NCBI RefSeq assembly: GCF_030159955.1
Contig: NZ_BSNK01000001.1
Span: forward strand, 868,001-932,000
DNA length: 64,000 nt
Reading direction: 5' to 3'
Origin: Algimonas ampicilliniresistens
GTDB lineage: Bacteria; Pseudomonadota; Alphaproteobacteria; Caulobacterales; Maricaulaceae
In this document: positions 54,160 through 63,360 of the stretch, in pieces
How positions within the stretch are numbered: position 1 is the stretch's first letter
Layout of the letters: each line of letters begins with the position of its first letter
Made by a program: the position numbers and the translations under genes
Notes under the pieces: model-generated
What the model saw: the letters and a program-made list of their open reading frames with translations, nothing else
Database searches by the model: none
What the model was told of the DNA's origin: nothing

Positions 54160-55644
54160 ATGAACGATGCTTTTGACATGGTCATTATCGGCGCGGGACT
54201 GTCCGGTATTGGTGCGGCGTGCCGCTATGTCACTGAGTTTCCGGACGGGAAAATGGCCGTGCTGGAATCGCGCGACGCTATTGGCGGGACGTGGGACCTG
54301 TTCCGCTATCCCGGTATTCGCTCTGATTCCGACATGTTGACTTTGGGCTATGATTTCAGGCCGTGGCCGGGCGTGAAGACATTGGCGAGTGGCCCGGCCA
54401 TTCGCGACTATGTCCGCGATACGGCGCGCGAATACGGCATTGATGAGCGTATTCAGTTTCACAGCAATGTCGTGTCGATGGACTTCGATACGGCTACCGA
54501 TCTTTGGACGGTCACAGTTGAAGATTCGCGGAATGGGTCTCAGCGAACGATCCGCACACGTTTCGTCCTCTCCTGCGCGGGCTACTACCGCTATGATACT
54601 GGCCACGATCCGCATTTTGACGGTCGGGAGGATTTTAAGGGCGACATTATTCACCCGCAATTCTGGCCAGAAGGCTATGACTATGCGGATAAGCGGATCG
54701 CTGTGATCGGATCCGGTGCGACGGCGGTGACGCTGGTCCCGGAATTGGCCAAGACGGCGACCCATGTCACCCAGGTTCAGCGAACGCCCACTTATGTCGC
54801 GAGTGTTCCGTCGGAAGACATGATCCTCAAGCTAACGTCGAAAATATTGCCAAGTCGATTGAGTTTCCGGATCAACCGCTGGAAGAACATCGCCATATCC
54901 CAATATTTTTACCGCAAAGCTCAAAAAAACCCAGACAAAGCGAAGCACAATATTCGCAAGCGGACGTTAAAAGCGCTGGGTCAAGACTATGACGTCGATA
55001 CTCATTTCAACCCGCCCTATAATCCGTGGGACCAGCGGTTCTGCATGGTGCCAGATGGTGACATGTTTGAAGCGATTAAGCGCGGCGATGCATCCATCGT
55101 CACGGGCCATATTGACCGCTTCGTTGAAGATGGGATCTTGATGCAAGATGGCTCAAAGGTCGATGCTGATCTGATCATCACTGCCACAGGGCTCGAGATC
55201 AAATTTGGCGGCGGCATGGACCTTCTGATTGACGGTGAGGCTCAAGATATTTCGACGAGTTATGGTTTTAAGGGGCTAATGTTCTCAGGTTTGCCGAATC
55301 TCGTCTCCGTGTTTGGCTATACAAATGCAAGCTGGACACTCCGGGCTGATTTGATGAGCCGCTATGCGGTGCGCATGCTGCGATACTTGCAGGACAATGA
55401 TCTCACCCGGGTTGTCGCAGTGGCGCCAGAGGGGATGCCCCGTCAGCCTTGGACTGATTTTCAGGCCGGATATCTGACGCGTGTTATGGACGAACTGCCT
55501 AGTCAGGGCGACCGCATGCCGTGGCTCAATATCCAAGACTATAAACACGATCAGAAAATTTTGATAGAAGACCCCATACCCGGCGACGGCTTGGAGTTCT
55601 CGCGTGCAACTGATGCAACGATCGTTTCAGAGGCTGCCGAATGA
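54160..55644 (+). CDS. Flavin monooxygenase, Baeyer-Villiger type
   Basis: 494 residues. FAD-binding GAGLSGIG near residues 11-18, NADP-binding Rossmann at VIGSGATAV (about 185), and the BVMO fingerprint F-x-G-x3-H-x3-W-P in FKGDIIHPQFWPE (about residues 160-172). Type I BVMOs insert oxygen next to a ketone to give an ester or lactone, using NADPH and O2. It is followed by an SDR with an ATGA overlap, so an alcohol-ketone-lactone sequence is plausible. Substrate unknown. Confidence 0.92.
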   Translation: MNDAFDMVIIGAGLSGIGAACRYVTEFPDGKMAVLESRDAIGGTWDLFRYPGIRSDSDMLTLGYDFRPWPGVKTLASGPAIRDYVRDTAREYGIDERIQFHSNVVSMDFDTATDLWTVTVEDSRNGSQRTIRTRFVLSCAGYYRYDTGHDPHFDGREDFKGDIIHPQFWPEGYDYADKRIAVIGSGATAVTLVPELAKTATHVTQVQRTPTYVASVPSEDMILKLTSKILPSRLSFRINRWKNIAISQYFYRKAQKNPDKAKHNIRKRTLKALGQDYDVDTHFNPPYNPWDQRFCMVPDGDMFEAIKRGDASIVTGHIDRFVEDGILMQDGSKVDADLIITATGLEIKFGGGMDLLIDGEAQDISTSYGFKGLMFSGLPNLVSVFGYTNASWTLRADLMSRYAVRMLRYLQDNDLTRVVAVAPEGMPRQPWTDFQAGYLTRVMDELPSQGDRMPWLNIQDYKHDQKILIEDPIPGDGLEFSRATDATIVSEAAE

Positions 55645-56471
55645 AGACCTTTCAAATTTTCAACGACAAGGTTTGCGTTGTCACGGGCGCGGCGTCCGGC
55701 ATTGGTCGCGCCATGGCCCTGAATTTGGCAGCGTCGGGTGCTCGGCTGGCCTTGTCTGACATTAATGAGGACGGCCTACGCGAAACATTAGAGATGATCG
55801 GCCCCTCTAATCGACATATGGCCGACCGGATTGATATGGCGGATGCGGACGCCATCGCGGCCTATGCGCCCAAAGTCGACGCCCAGCTCGGAGCCGCAGA
55901 TTATGTCTTCAATATAGCGGGGCTGACGCGTGTCGGAGATTTCCGCAGTACGTCGGCTGAGAGCTATGAAAAGGTCATGGACGTCAATTTCTATGGCGTT
56001 GTGCGCATGTCGAAAGCATTTCTCGAACAACTGATCCAGACTAAGGGGGGGCTGGTCAACATTAGCTCAATCTTCGGTATCGTCGGTTGGCCGGGCCAGA
56101 GCCATTACTGCGCGTCCAAATTTGGTGTGCGGGGTTTCACGGAGACGCTGTCCATGGAGATGGCAGAACATGGTGTCAGTGTCTCCTGCGTTCATCCGGG
56201 GGGCATCCAGACCAATGTCCTGCGCAATGCCGAAGTGGATCACATTGCTGCGCCAGGTCTGACCAAAGCGATGATGGACGAAAATTTCGATGAGAATACG
56301 CCGACCACGGCGGAGCGCGCCGCTGAGATTATTTTGGACGGCACGGCGAAGCGTGACCAGCGGATCATTGTTGGCTCTGATGCGAAATTTATGCAGTTTT
56401 GGAACCGTCTGTTCCCAACCCGTTATCGCAAGATGGTGATGAAACGCGCGCAGCGAATTGCGACGGATTAA
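55641..56471 (+). CDS. Short-chain dehydrogenase/reductase paired with the monooxygenase
   Basis: 276 residues. VCVVTGAASGIGRAMALNLA cofactor motif, FNIAGLTRVG, NISSIFGIVGWPGQ (Ser) and YCASKFGVRGF (Tyr and Lys), all classical. Start overlaps the monooxygenase stop by 4 bases. Probably converts the alcohol into the ketone used by the Baeyer-Villiger enzyme, or a related step. Followed by gshA after 58 bases. Confidence 0.9.
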   Translation: MKTFQIFNDKVCVVTGAASGIGRAMALNLAASGARLALSDINEDGLRETLEMIGPSNRHMADRIDMADADAIAAYAPKVDAQLGAADYVFNIAGLTRVGDFRSTSAESYEKVMDVNFYGVVRMSKAFLEQLIQTKGGLVNISSIFGIVGWPGQSHYCASKFGVRGFTETLSMEMAEHGVSVSCVHPGGIQTNVLRNAEVDHIAAPGLTKAMMDENFDENTPTTAERAAEIILDGTAKRDQRIIVGSDAKFMQFWNRLFPTRYRKMVMKRAQRIATD

Positions 56472-56529
56472 CCAAACACATGATTGTTACTCGCTTGCGA
56501 TGTACGAAACTCCCGCCTAGGTCGCCCTC

Positions 56530-57894
56530 GTGAGCGGTCCATCTTCCCCAAATTCTGTCCCCATTGAAAACATGGGGCAGCTCGTCGAGCATTTGGCTCA
56601 GGGCTGTAAGCCTAAGGCCGATTGGCGCATCGGCACTGAACATGAGAAGATCGCCTTCGCGACAGCAGACAATCTGCCGCTGCCCTATGAAGGTGAAACA
56701 TCGATCCGCGCTTTGCTGGAAGGCTTGCAGCGTTTCGACTGGCAACCTGTCGAAGAAAATGGCTTTCTCATCGCACTGAAACGCGACGGTGCGTCCGTGA
56801 GCCTAGAGCCCGGTGGGCAGTTCGAATTATCCGGTGCACCTGTCGAGCATGTGCATCAGACTTGCGCCGAAGTGACTCGCCATCTGCGTGAGGTGAGGGA
56901 GGTCGCTGATGAGATCGGCGCAGGCTTCCTCTCGCTGGGCTTCCGACCTGACACCCGTCTCGAAGATGTGCCGATCATGCCCAAAGGGCGCTACAAGATC
57001 ATGCGCGACTATATGAAGAAAGTCGGCACACTGGGACGCGAAATGATGTTCCGGACCTGTACGGTGCAGACCAATCTCGATTTCAGTTCAGAAGCCGACA
57101 TGGTTCGGAAGTTTCGGGTCAGTCTAGCGCTCCAGCCGATTGCAACGGCACTATTTGCCAATTCACCGTTCACCAATGGCGACCTTAACGGGTTCAAATC
57201 TTACCGCTCACGCGTGTGGATGGACACCGATGCGGACCGGACGGGTATGTTGCCCTTCGTATTCGAAGATGGCTTCGGATTTGAGCAATATATTGATTAT
57301 GCCTTGGATGTGCCGATGTATTTCGTCCATCGGAACGGAAAATATCTCGACGCATCAGGCAAGAATTTTCGCGACTTTATGAACGGCACGCTGGATGTCG
57401 TTCCGGGCGAAATTCCCACACTCTCCGATTTTGATGATCATCTCTCGACCATTTTCCCAGAAGTGCGTCTGAAACAATTTCTTGAAATGCGTGGCGCGGA
57501 CACGGGTCCGTGGGATGAGCTTTGCGCGCTTCCCGCATATTGGGTTGGCTTGCTTTATGAGGACGACGCGCTGGATGCGGCTTGGGAGATCGTCAAGGAC
57601 TGGACCGCTGAGGATCGTCAGCAGCTTCGCGAAGCGGTGCCTGCGCAAGGCTTTGATGCGATGATCCGGGGCGTATCCGTACGAGATATCGCGATTCGGA
57701 CCTTGGCCATTGCGCGCAAGACACTGAACACGCGCGGCTACATGAACGGACATGGCGAGAATGAAACCGTCTTTCTACAAGCGTTGGACACGATGGCCCG
57801 GGCTGGACAGTCCAATGCGGATCTTCTGATCGAGGCCTTCAAGAACGAATGGAATGGCGATATCTCGCGCGCTTATTCGGAATGTATCTATTAG
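56530..57894 (+). CDS. gshA: Glutamate-cysteine ligase, class II (plant/alphaproteobacterial type)
   Basis: 454 residues. GTG start at 56530 is used because it is the only start before the conserved IENMGQLVEHLAQGCKPKADWRIGTEHEK core. The GCS2 family pattern (TEHEKI, GGQFELSGAPVEHVHQTCAEV, FRTCTVQTNLDFSSEADM) is clear. Makes gamma-glutamylcysteine, the first glutathione step. A short hairpin with a T-run follows. Confidence 0.95.
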   Translation: MSGPSSPNSVPIENMGQLVEHLAQGCKPKADWRIGTEHEKIAFATADNLPLPYEGETSIRALLEGLQRFDWQPVEENGFLIALKRDGASVSLEPGGQFELSGAPVEHVHQTCAEVTRHLREVREVADEIGAGFLSLGFRPDTRLEDVPIMPKGRYKIMRDYMKKVGTLGREMMFRTCTVQTNLDFSSEADMVRKFRVSLALQPIATALFANSPFTNGDLNGFKSYRSRVWMDTDADRTGMLPFVFEDGFGFEQYIDYALDVPMYFVHRNGKYLDASGKNFRDFMNGTLDVVPGEIPTLSDFDDHLSTIFPEVRLKQFLEMRGADTGPWDELCALPAYWVGLLYEDDALDAAWEIVKDWTAEDRQQLREAVPAQGFDAMIRGVSVRDIAIRTLAIARKTLNTRGYMNGHGENETVFLQALDTMARAGQSNADLLIEAFKNEWNGDISRAYSECIY

Positions 57895-58281
57895 CGTGAC
57901 GCCGTAGCTCTTGGAGAGCCTTTTTCACGTCTAACCCGAGTGCAATTCGGGATTGATGTGCCCTCGACTTAAGCCTGCAAAAATGGGTGCCTGTCTTGCA
58001 TTTTTGATCAATCGGGTCTGACGGCGCTCATGACATGTCTATGTTGCAATCCGTTTTCGACAAACGAAACTTTAAGCCACTGAATTTACTTGAAAATTTT
58101 GGGATGCGGGCGAAGTCGCGACGAATTTCCTATACAATCGCGTAGGCTTAGGGCTCGCCGCATTCATTTTTGAATGTATTCCTGCGACACACGTTGCGCT
58201 TTTTTTCCGCTAGCGGCTGCATGTGGCTCCCCCGGGCCACAGCCAACCCCGGATGTCCCCCATCCCCAAAGGAGAAGACCC
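57895..58281. other. 387-bp non-coding stretch with leader-like structure
   Basis: No gene with coding character on either strand. Contents: the gshA terminator, CAAAAATG (57978-57985) facing CATTTTTG (57999-58006), and a GC-rich hairpin TGTGGC-8-GCCACA at 58222-58241 shortly before the AAAGGAGAAG ribosome site of the small secreted-protein gene. This looks like a long 5' leader; a small RNA is possible, not shown. Confidence 0.55.
57907..57925 (+). terminator. Terminator-like hairpin after gshA
   Basis: GCTCT-TGG-AGAGC followed by C and five T, 13 bases after the gshA stop. The stem is only five pairs, so efficiency is uncertain. Confidence 0.5.
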
Positions 58282-58620
58282 ATGAAACTCGCAACAGCTA
58301 TCCTCGGTGTAACTGCTCTTATCGTTCTTCCGCAGGCCGCCTTCGCAAACAGCGCGAAGACATCAGAGAAGATTTCCGCCTGTACAGATGAAATACAAAC
58401 CCAACTCGGTGCGTCTGATACCCAGCTTGAATTCAAAACAGTCAAAGGCAATTCGCGCGTCAAGACTCTGAACTTCCGTATCGAAGCTGATGGCGAACGT
58501 GACAAAGTTACCTGTAAGGTCCGCCGCGACAACACAGTTGAAGTCGTTTGGGGCAAAACCGTCAAACCTAAGATGGACAAAGCCGTCCAAGCCGAAGTCA
58601 AGACCAACGCAGGCGAATAA
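58282..58620 (+). CDS. Small secreted protein of unknown function
   Basis: 112 residues with a clear Sec signal peptide (MKLATAILGVTALIVLPQAAFA, cleavage near residue 22), leaving about 90 residues. The mature part has two cysteines (SACTD and VTCKV) and many Lys/Asp/Glu; it could form one disulfide. Strong AAAGGAGAAG ribosome site and a strong terminator, so it is probably expressed as a single gene. I do not recognise the family. Confidence 0.8.
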   Translation: MKLATAILGVTALIVLPQAAFANSAKTSEKISACTDEIQTQLGASDTQLEFKTVKGNSRVKTLNFRIEADGERDKVTCKVRRDNTVEVVWGKTVKPKMDKAVQAEVKTNAGE

Positions 58621-58689
58621 TACGCTGCAGCATTGGCATCTGCCGCTGCCTGATCTCGCGTCATAAAATGACGCGTCGTAATGAAGAAA

Positions 58690-58721
58690 CCGCCTCTGCT
58701 GCGACGCAGGGGCGGTTTTTT
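58690..58721 (+). terminator. Rho-independent terminator after small secreted protein
   Basis: Stem CCGCCTCTGC / GCAGGGGCGG (one G-T pair), loop of six bases and six T. A second perfect hairpin (CGCGTCAT-AAA-ATGACGCG, 58657-58675) lies just before it. Confidence 0.88.
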
Positions 58722-58790
58722 GTTGCGCTTGACCTGTTCCCGACTTCTGGCAGGGTCTTGGCAGAGCCATTTGCTAAGACGGAGTATCTT

Positions 58791-60260
58791 GTGACACGTT
58801 CAACCCTTCTACTGTCGACCACGCTCGGACTGTGCTTTTTTGCTGCGTTGAGCGCAAATGCGGCCTCTCCTCAAGAGGTTCTCGATTCCAAGCTGCGAGC
58901 GGTTGGCACTATCATCGACGCCAACCTCTCCATGGAATCTGTGCCGGGTGCCGCGATTGGTATCGTGCATGATCAGGATTTGGTCTGGAGCCACCAATAT
59001 GGCGTGCAGGATTTGCAAACCCGAAAGCCGGTTACAAATGACACGGCCTTTAGCATTTGCTCGGTCTCCAAACTTTTTACCGGCATCGCCATTATGGATC
59101 TGGAAGAGGCCGGAAAAATTGATCTGGATATGCCAATTTCGACGTATTTAGACGGGCGCGACGGCCCGGAAACGGGTGTGACCGTTGGTAATGTTCTTTC
59201 GCATGTGTCCGGCGTGGCGCGCGAAAGCGGTACGGATTTCTGGCTAGAAAATGATTTTCCAGATGACGTCACCTTGATGACGGACTTTGCCGACCGCGAT
59301 AATTGGTATGGTCCTTATGAGCATTGGCAATATTCGAATCTCGGAATGGCAGCTTTAGGCCAAGTCATAGCCACGACCAGTGGGAAGAGCTTTCATGATT
59401 ATGTCGCGGACAATATTTTAGAGCCACTCGGGATGGAGAATACCAGCACGGACATGCCGTTTAATCGGGTCGGGCAGGGGTTTGCCCGCGGTTACTATGT
59501 CCGGAACGCGAAAGGGGTTCGCGCCCCGGTTCAGCCGCATAGTTTTAAGGCCTTCGCTCCGGCCGCAGGACTCGCATCTAGCGTCAGTGATCTGGCGCGT
59601 TTTATGTCCTGGCATTTCCGTCTGCGCGACGCTGACGAGGCCGAGGTTCTGGAACCCAACACCCTCAAGCGTATGCAGCGGGTCCATTGGACGGGCGAAG
59701 ATTTTGATGAACCCGCTTGGGGTCTTGCTTACGCGACACGGCGATATGGGAAGAAGACCATGTGGGGGCATGGGGGCTATTGTCCCGGGACTGTGACGGA
59801 AGTCGTCATGCGAAACTCGGAGAAAACCGGTGTTGCGGTCATGCTCTCGGCCAATGATGTCAGTGCGGGGAAGATGGCTAAAATGGTCTATTCGATGGCT
59901 GGCGACGATATCAAAGCCGTCTACGGATCTGAGACGTCAGATAAGACTGAGGTGTCCGAATCCGCTGAGACGGAGTCCAGCGATGATAAACATGACTTTG
60001 GCGCTTATGAGGGTCACTATGTCAGACCCAATTATGATTGGGCGTTTTATGTTGGCCTGACGTCAGACGGGCTCTTCGCGGTCCCGGTTCATTCTGATGA
60101 GCCGCAGGACGGTTTAGACAATCTGAAACACGTTGAAGGCGACCAATTTAAATTTAAGCGCGATGATGGGTCTCTCGGTGCACCCGTAACTTTCCTTCGC
60201 AATGATGGCGGTGAGGTGATCGAGGTCATCAGCGCAGGCTACAAATTTTATCGGAAGTAG
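58791..60260 (+). CDS. Serine beta-lactamase-like hydrolase (class C/EstB-type), secreted
   Basis: 489 residues. Start GTG at 58791, six bases after GGAG; an upstream ATG frame runs through the previous terminator and is rejected. Signal peptide MTRSTLLLSTTLGLCFFAALSANA, then SxxK (Ser91-Lys94 in CSVSKLFTG), YSN in WQYSNLGMAALG, and HGG in MWGHGGYCPG as the third motif. A C-terminal extension (about 380-489) has an acidic Ser/Glu linker and an extra domain. Could be a D,D-peptidase, esterase or beta-lactamase; substrate unknown. Confidence 0.88.
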   Translation: MTRSTLLLSTTLGLCFFAALSANAASPQEVLDSKLRAVGTIIDANLSMESVPGAAIGIVHDQDLVWSHQYGVQDLQTRKPVTNDTAFSICSVSKLFTGIAIMDLEEAGKIDLDMPISTYLDGRDGPETGVTVGNVLSHVSGVARESGTDFWLENDFPDDVTLMTDFADRDNWYGPYEHWQYSNLGMAALGQVIATTSGKSFHDYVADNILEPLGMENTSTDMPFNRVGQGFARGYYVRNAKGVRAPVQPHSFKAFAPAAGLASSVSDLARFMSWHFRLRDADEAEVLEPNTLKRMQRVHWTGEDFDEPAWGLAYATRRYGKKTMWGHGGYCPGTVTEVVMRNSEKTGVAVMLSANDVSAGKMAKMVYSMAGDDIKAVYGSETSDKTEVSESAETESSDDKHDFGAYEGHYVRPNYDWAFYVGLTSDGLFAVPVHSDEPQDGLDNLKHVEGDQFKFKRDDGSLGAPVTFLRNDGGEVIEVISAGYKFYRK

Positions 60261-60322
60261 CGCCTGCCTTAATCGCGCCACATTGTCGCAAAACTAAGGC
60301 AGCTTCCTGCCTCACTCCGGTC

Positions 60323-60371
60323 AAACCCCAGCTTTAGGTCTCTCTTCATCAAGAGAGCAGAGTTGGGGTTT
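60323..60371 (+). terminator. Hairpin between beta-lactamase-like gene and chvI (terminator or leader structure)
   Basis: Nested stem: AAACCCCA (60323-60330) with TGGGGTTT (60364-60371), enclosing CTCTCTT-CATC-AAGAGAG. The distal arm carries four T. It lies 60 bases after the upstream stop and 70 bases before the chvI start, so it either ends the hydrolase transcript or folds in the chvI leader. Confidence 0.55.
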
Positions 60372-60439
60372 TACACATGCAGACGATGAGCCTAGTCAGA
60401 GATCGGAACTATACATCCCGTAGGGTTGGAGCCCGGTCC

Positions 60440-61144
60440 ATGGCCACTATTTTCCTTGTTGATGACGACGAGAACATACTGACATCCGTATCCATGTATT
60501 TGGAAGGCGAGGGCTATGACGTCCGCAAATTCCACGATGGTGCGACAGCTCTGGACGCTCTCAAGGTTAGCCCGCCTGATTTGGCCGTCTTCGATGTGAA
60601 GATGCCGCGTATGGACGGAATCGAATTGCTGCGCCGCTTGCGCCAGACCTCTAACCTTCCGGTGATCTTCCTGACGTCCAAAGATGATGAGTTGGATGAA
60701 GCGATTGGCTTCTCAATGGGCGCCGATGATTACATCACCAAGCCGTTCTCTCAGCGCTTGCTCGGAGAGCGGATTAAAGCGGTCTTACGCCGTGCCCAAT
60801 TGACATCTACTGTCGCGCCTATGCCCGAAGAGGGGGACGATAAGGTCATTCGTCGCGGCAAACTCGTTCTCGATAATAATCGCCATGCCTGTTCTTGGGA
60901 AGGTGAGGCGGTACGTTTGACTGTGACCGAGTTTCTAATCCTAGAGGCGCTGGCCAAGCGTCCTGGCTACGTCAAATCCCGCGATCAACTGATGGACGCG
61001 GCCTATGACGACCAAATTTACGTCGATGACCGTACGATCGATAGCCACATCAAACGGTTGCGAAAGAAGTTCCGCAAGACGGACAAGTCATTCGACGCTA
61101 TCGAGACGCTCTATGGTGTCGGATACAAATATAAGGAAGGCTGA
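60440..61144 (+). CDS. chvI: Response regulator ChvI
   Basis: 234 residues from the ATG at 60440, chosen for GGAG with eight-base spacing and because the receiver fold starts there. Receiver: Asp8-Asp10, phospho-acceptor Asp52 ([11 protein letters not shown]), Lys in TKPF; OmpR-type winged helix with [19 protein letters not shown] and [10 protein letters not shown], the ChvI signature. Controls envelope, exopolysaccharide and acid/host-stress genes in alphaproteobacteria. Followed by chvG. Confidence 0.94.
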   Translation: MATIFLVDDDENILTSVSMYLEGEGYDVRKFHDGATALDALKVSPPDLAVFDVKMPRMDGIELLRRLRQTSNLPVIFLTSKDDELDEAIGFSMGADDYITKPFSQRLLGERIKAVLRRAQLTSTVAPMPEEGDDKVIRRGKLVLDNNRHACSWEGEAVRLTVTEFLILEALAKRPGYVKSRDQLMDAAYDDQIYVDDRTIDSHIKRLRKKFRKTDKSFDAIETLYGVGYKYKEG

Positions 61145-61154
61145 CACAGCGACT

Positions 61155-62861
61155 GTGTCTGCTCCCAATCCGCGTCCCGATAATGTGTCGGGACGCAGGC
61201 TGTTCTCGCTGAAACGGCGCGAGCGTCGTCGCTTTACGCCTCGGCGCTTTCTGCTGTCGTCCAGACTGACTCAACTGATCATCGCCTCCAACCTGGTCGG
61301 CCTAATCATATTAGTCGTCGGCGCGCTGGCAATGAACCGGTTCGAAGAGGGGCTGATCCAAGGCAAGGTGGATAATATCGCCTCGCTGGCGGCAACCATC
61401 ACCACCGTCATGGGTGAACGTGCGACCGGAATTGGGCAAGCATCAGAACTTGATGTGGAAGGCGCGAAGAAAGTGCTGCGCGGGGTCAATGTGCCGCCCT
61501 CTTGGCGTGTCCGCTTGCATGATCGATCCGGGCAAGTTGTTGCCGATACGGAACGTCTGGATAACAAGATCGAAGTCAGCCCGCTCGATCCGATTCAAAC
61601 GGAGGATGATCCGCCGAAGCCGCGCGTCGATGTCTGGCGCGACGGCCTGACCAGCTGGGCGCGTAAGACGTTGCATGAGTTACCGTGGCGTCAAAACCGG
61701 CGCGATCGATTTCGTTGGGATTTGAAGGCCGATATCAGAGCCGGCTTGTCTGGTGAAACCGTGAGTGGCGCGCGCTATGGCGCTGACGACTCGCTCGTCG
61801 TGACAGCCACGCTGCCCGTTATGCGGGTCCAGCAAGTCTTGGGCACAATTACGGTTGAAAGCCATGATGTCGATGGCATCGTCAATGCTGAACGGCGCGC
61901 GCTTGCGCCGATTATTGGGCTCGCCTTTTTCGCAACGTTGCTCTCTTCGCTGGCGCTGATTTTGTTCATTACCCTGCCCATGCGTCGATTGGCGAAAGCA
62001 GCAGAGCAGGTCGCCCGTAACCCGCGGAAATATGATGCCATTCCAGATTTGTCACGCCGCCGTGACGAAATTGGCGACCTTTCGCTTGTCCTGCGGGATA
62101 TGACGAAAGGCTTGTATAATCGGGTTGATGACATCGCGAACTTCGCTGCGGATGTGGCGCACGAAATTAAAAACCCGCTTACTTCGCTCCGCTCTGCCTC
62201 TGATACATTGAGGGTGGCTCGAACGGATGCTGACCGCGATAAGCTGATCGATATTATCTCTCAGGATGTGACCCGGATGAACCGGCTGATTACTGACATT
62301 AGCAATGCTTCAAAGGTCGACGCCAATCTGGCCAAAGATACAGCGCAAACTTTAGATGTGGGTGAGATTGTCGCCAATATCGTCGCTTTCTATACGCAAA
62401 CGAAGTCAGGCTCTGGCCCCGACGTTGTCGATATGAGCGATCTGCCGGATCCCACATTCATTCGGGCGTTTGAGGCCCCTTTTGCCCAGGTTCTTCGCAA
62501 TTTGATCGACAATGCGCTGACTTTTTCGCCTGAAAATGGAACCGTCGATGTGGCGGCGTCAGCCTCGGACAATAAGGTCACGATCACGGTTTCAGATCAG
62601 GGGCCGGGCATCCCGGACGGCAATTTAGAGGCCGTGTTCGACCGCTTCTATACGGAACGACCAGAGGGTGCGAAGTTCGGATCACATTCTGGTCTGGGAT
62701 TGGCGATTTGTCGTCAGATCATGACGGCGCATCGGGGTCGAATTTGGTCCGAAAACAAGACCGAAGCGGACGGTGCGATCAGTGGTGCGCGCTTTTTTGT
62801 CGAACTGCCTCGCCAAACAACGGGGGGTGGTCCAGACGCGCCGCGTCGAAAGCGGGGCTGA
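61155..62861 (+). CDS. chvG: Sensor histidine kinase ChvG (ExoS)
   Basis: 568 residues from the GTG at 61155; an ATG at 61113 that overlaps chvI is an alternative and the true start is not decided. TM1 (about 40-62), a periplasmic sensor domain (about 65-245), TM2 (about 255-280), HAMP, HisKA with phospho-acceptor His336 (AHEIKNPL), and HATPase with LIDNALTFSPE, DQGPGIPDG and HSGLGLAICRQI. Partner of ChvI. Followed by 94 non-coding bases, then the PTS genes, with no hprK between. Confidence 0.93.
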   Translation: MSAPNPRPDNVSGRRLFSLKRRERRRFTPRRFLLSSRLTQLIIASNLVGLIILVVGALAMNRFEEGLIQGKVDNIASLAATITTVMGERATGIGQASELDVEGAKKVLRGVNVPPSWRVRLHDRSGQVVADTERLDNKIEVSPLDPIQTEDDPPKPRVDVWRDGLTSWARKTLHELPWRQNRRDRFRWDLKADIRAGLSGETVSGARYGADDSLVVTATLPVMRVQQVLGTITVESHDVDGIVNAERRALAPIIGLAFFATLLSSLALILFITLPMRRLAKAAEQVARNPRKYDAIPDLSRRRDEIGDLSLVLRDMTKGLYNRVDDIANFAADVAHEIKNPLTSLRSASDTLRVARTDADRDKLIDIISQDVTRMNRLITDISNASKVDANLAKDTAQTLDVGEIVANIVAFYTQTKSGSGPDVVDMSDLPDPTFIRAFEAPFAQVLRNLIDNALTFSPENGTVDVAASASDNKVTITVSDQGPGIPDGNLEAVFDRFYTERPEGAKFGSHSGLGLAICRQIMTAHRGRIWSENKTEADGAISGARFFVELPRQTTGGGPDAPRRKRG

Positions 62862-62955
62862 TAGACAGCTGAATACACGCAGTTCTAAGACAAAAATCTC
62901 TTTACGCCGCGCGTGATTCCGGTTTTACCGATCCGATGCATTGTCGGAATACTCT

Positions 62956-63360
62956 ATGATCGGTCTGGTCATCGTCACACATGGCGAACTCGCCATTGAG
63001 CTGAAGCGCGCGACTGAACACGTAGTCGGGCCGCAGGACGCGATTAAAACTATTTGCATTGGTCCGGACGACGATATGGAACGTCGTCGCGATGATATTC
63101 GCAAAGCCGTGGACGAGGTCGATGCGGGCCGTGGGGTTATCCTGCTGACCGACATGTTCGGCGGTACCCCATCTAATTTGGCCATATCCATGCTGCGCGA
63201 AGACAAGGTTGAGGTTTTGGCGGGTGTGAACCTACCGATGTTGATTAAGCTGGCCGAGGCCCGACGCGACGCGACGCTGGCAGAAGCGTCCCAAAAAGCC
63301 AAAGATGCGGGTCAACGCTACATTGCTATCGCCTCACGGATACTTGCTGGCGAGGAATGA
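62956..63360 (+). CDS. PTS EIIA-Man-type phosphocarrier (PTS-Ntr-linked)
   Basis: 134 residues from the ATG at 62956 (a TTG frame adds five residues). EIIA-Man domain: IGLVIVTHGELA with phospho-acceptor His9, VILLTDMFGGTPSNLA and VEVLAGVNLPMLIKL. It receives phosphate from HPr and regulates metabolism rather than sugar uptake in these bacteria. Overlaps the HPr gene by 4 bases. The HPr kinase gene hprK that commonly precedes this gene is missing. Confidence 0.93.
   Translation: MIGLVIVTHGELAIELKRATEHVVGPQDAIKTICIGPDDDMERRRDDIRKAVDEVDAGRGVILLTDMFGGTPSNLAISMLREDKVEVLAGVNLPMLIKLAEARRDATLAEASQKAKDAGQRYIAIASRILAGEE

Noticed and set aside
58668-58790. Upstream ATG start for the beta-lactamase-like gene
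   Set aside because: It would run through a strong terminator and hides the signal peptide that begins at the GTG with a good ribosome site.
61005-61154. Upstream extension of the chvG frame inside chvI
   Set aside because: The Ser/Arg-rich translation is the out-of-frame reading of chvI and has no ribosome site at its start.
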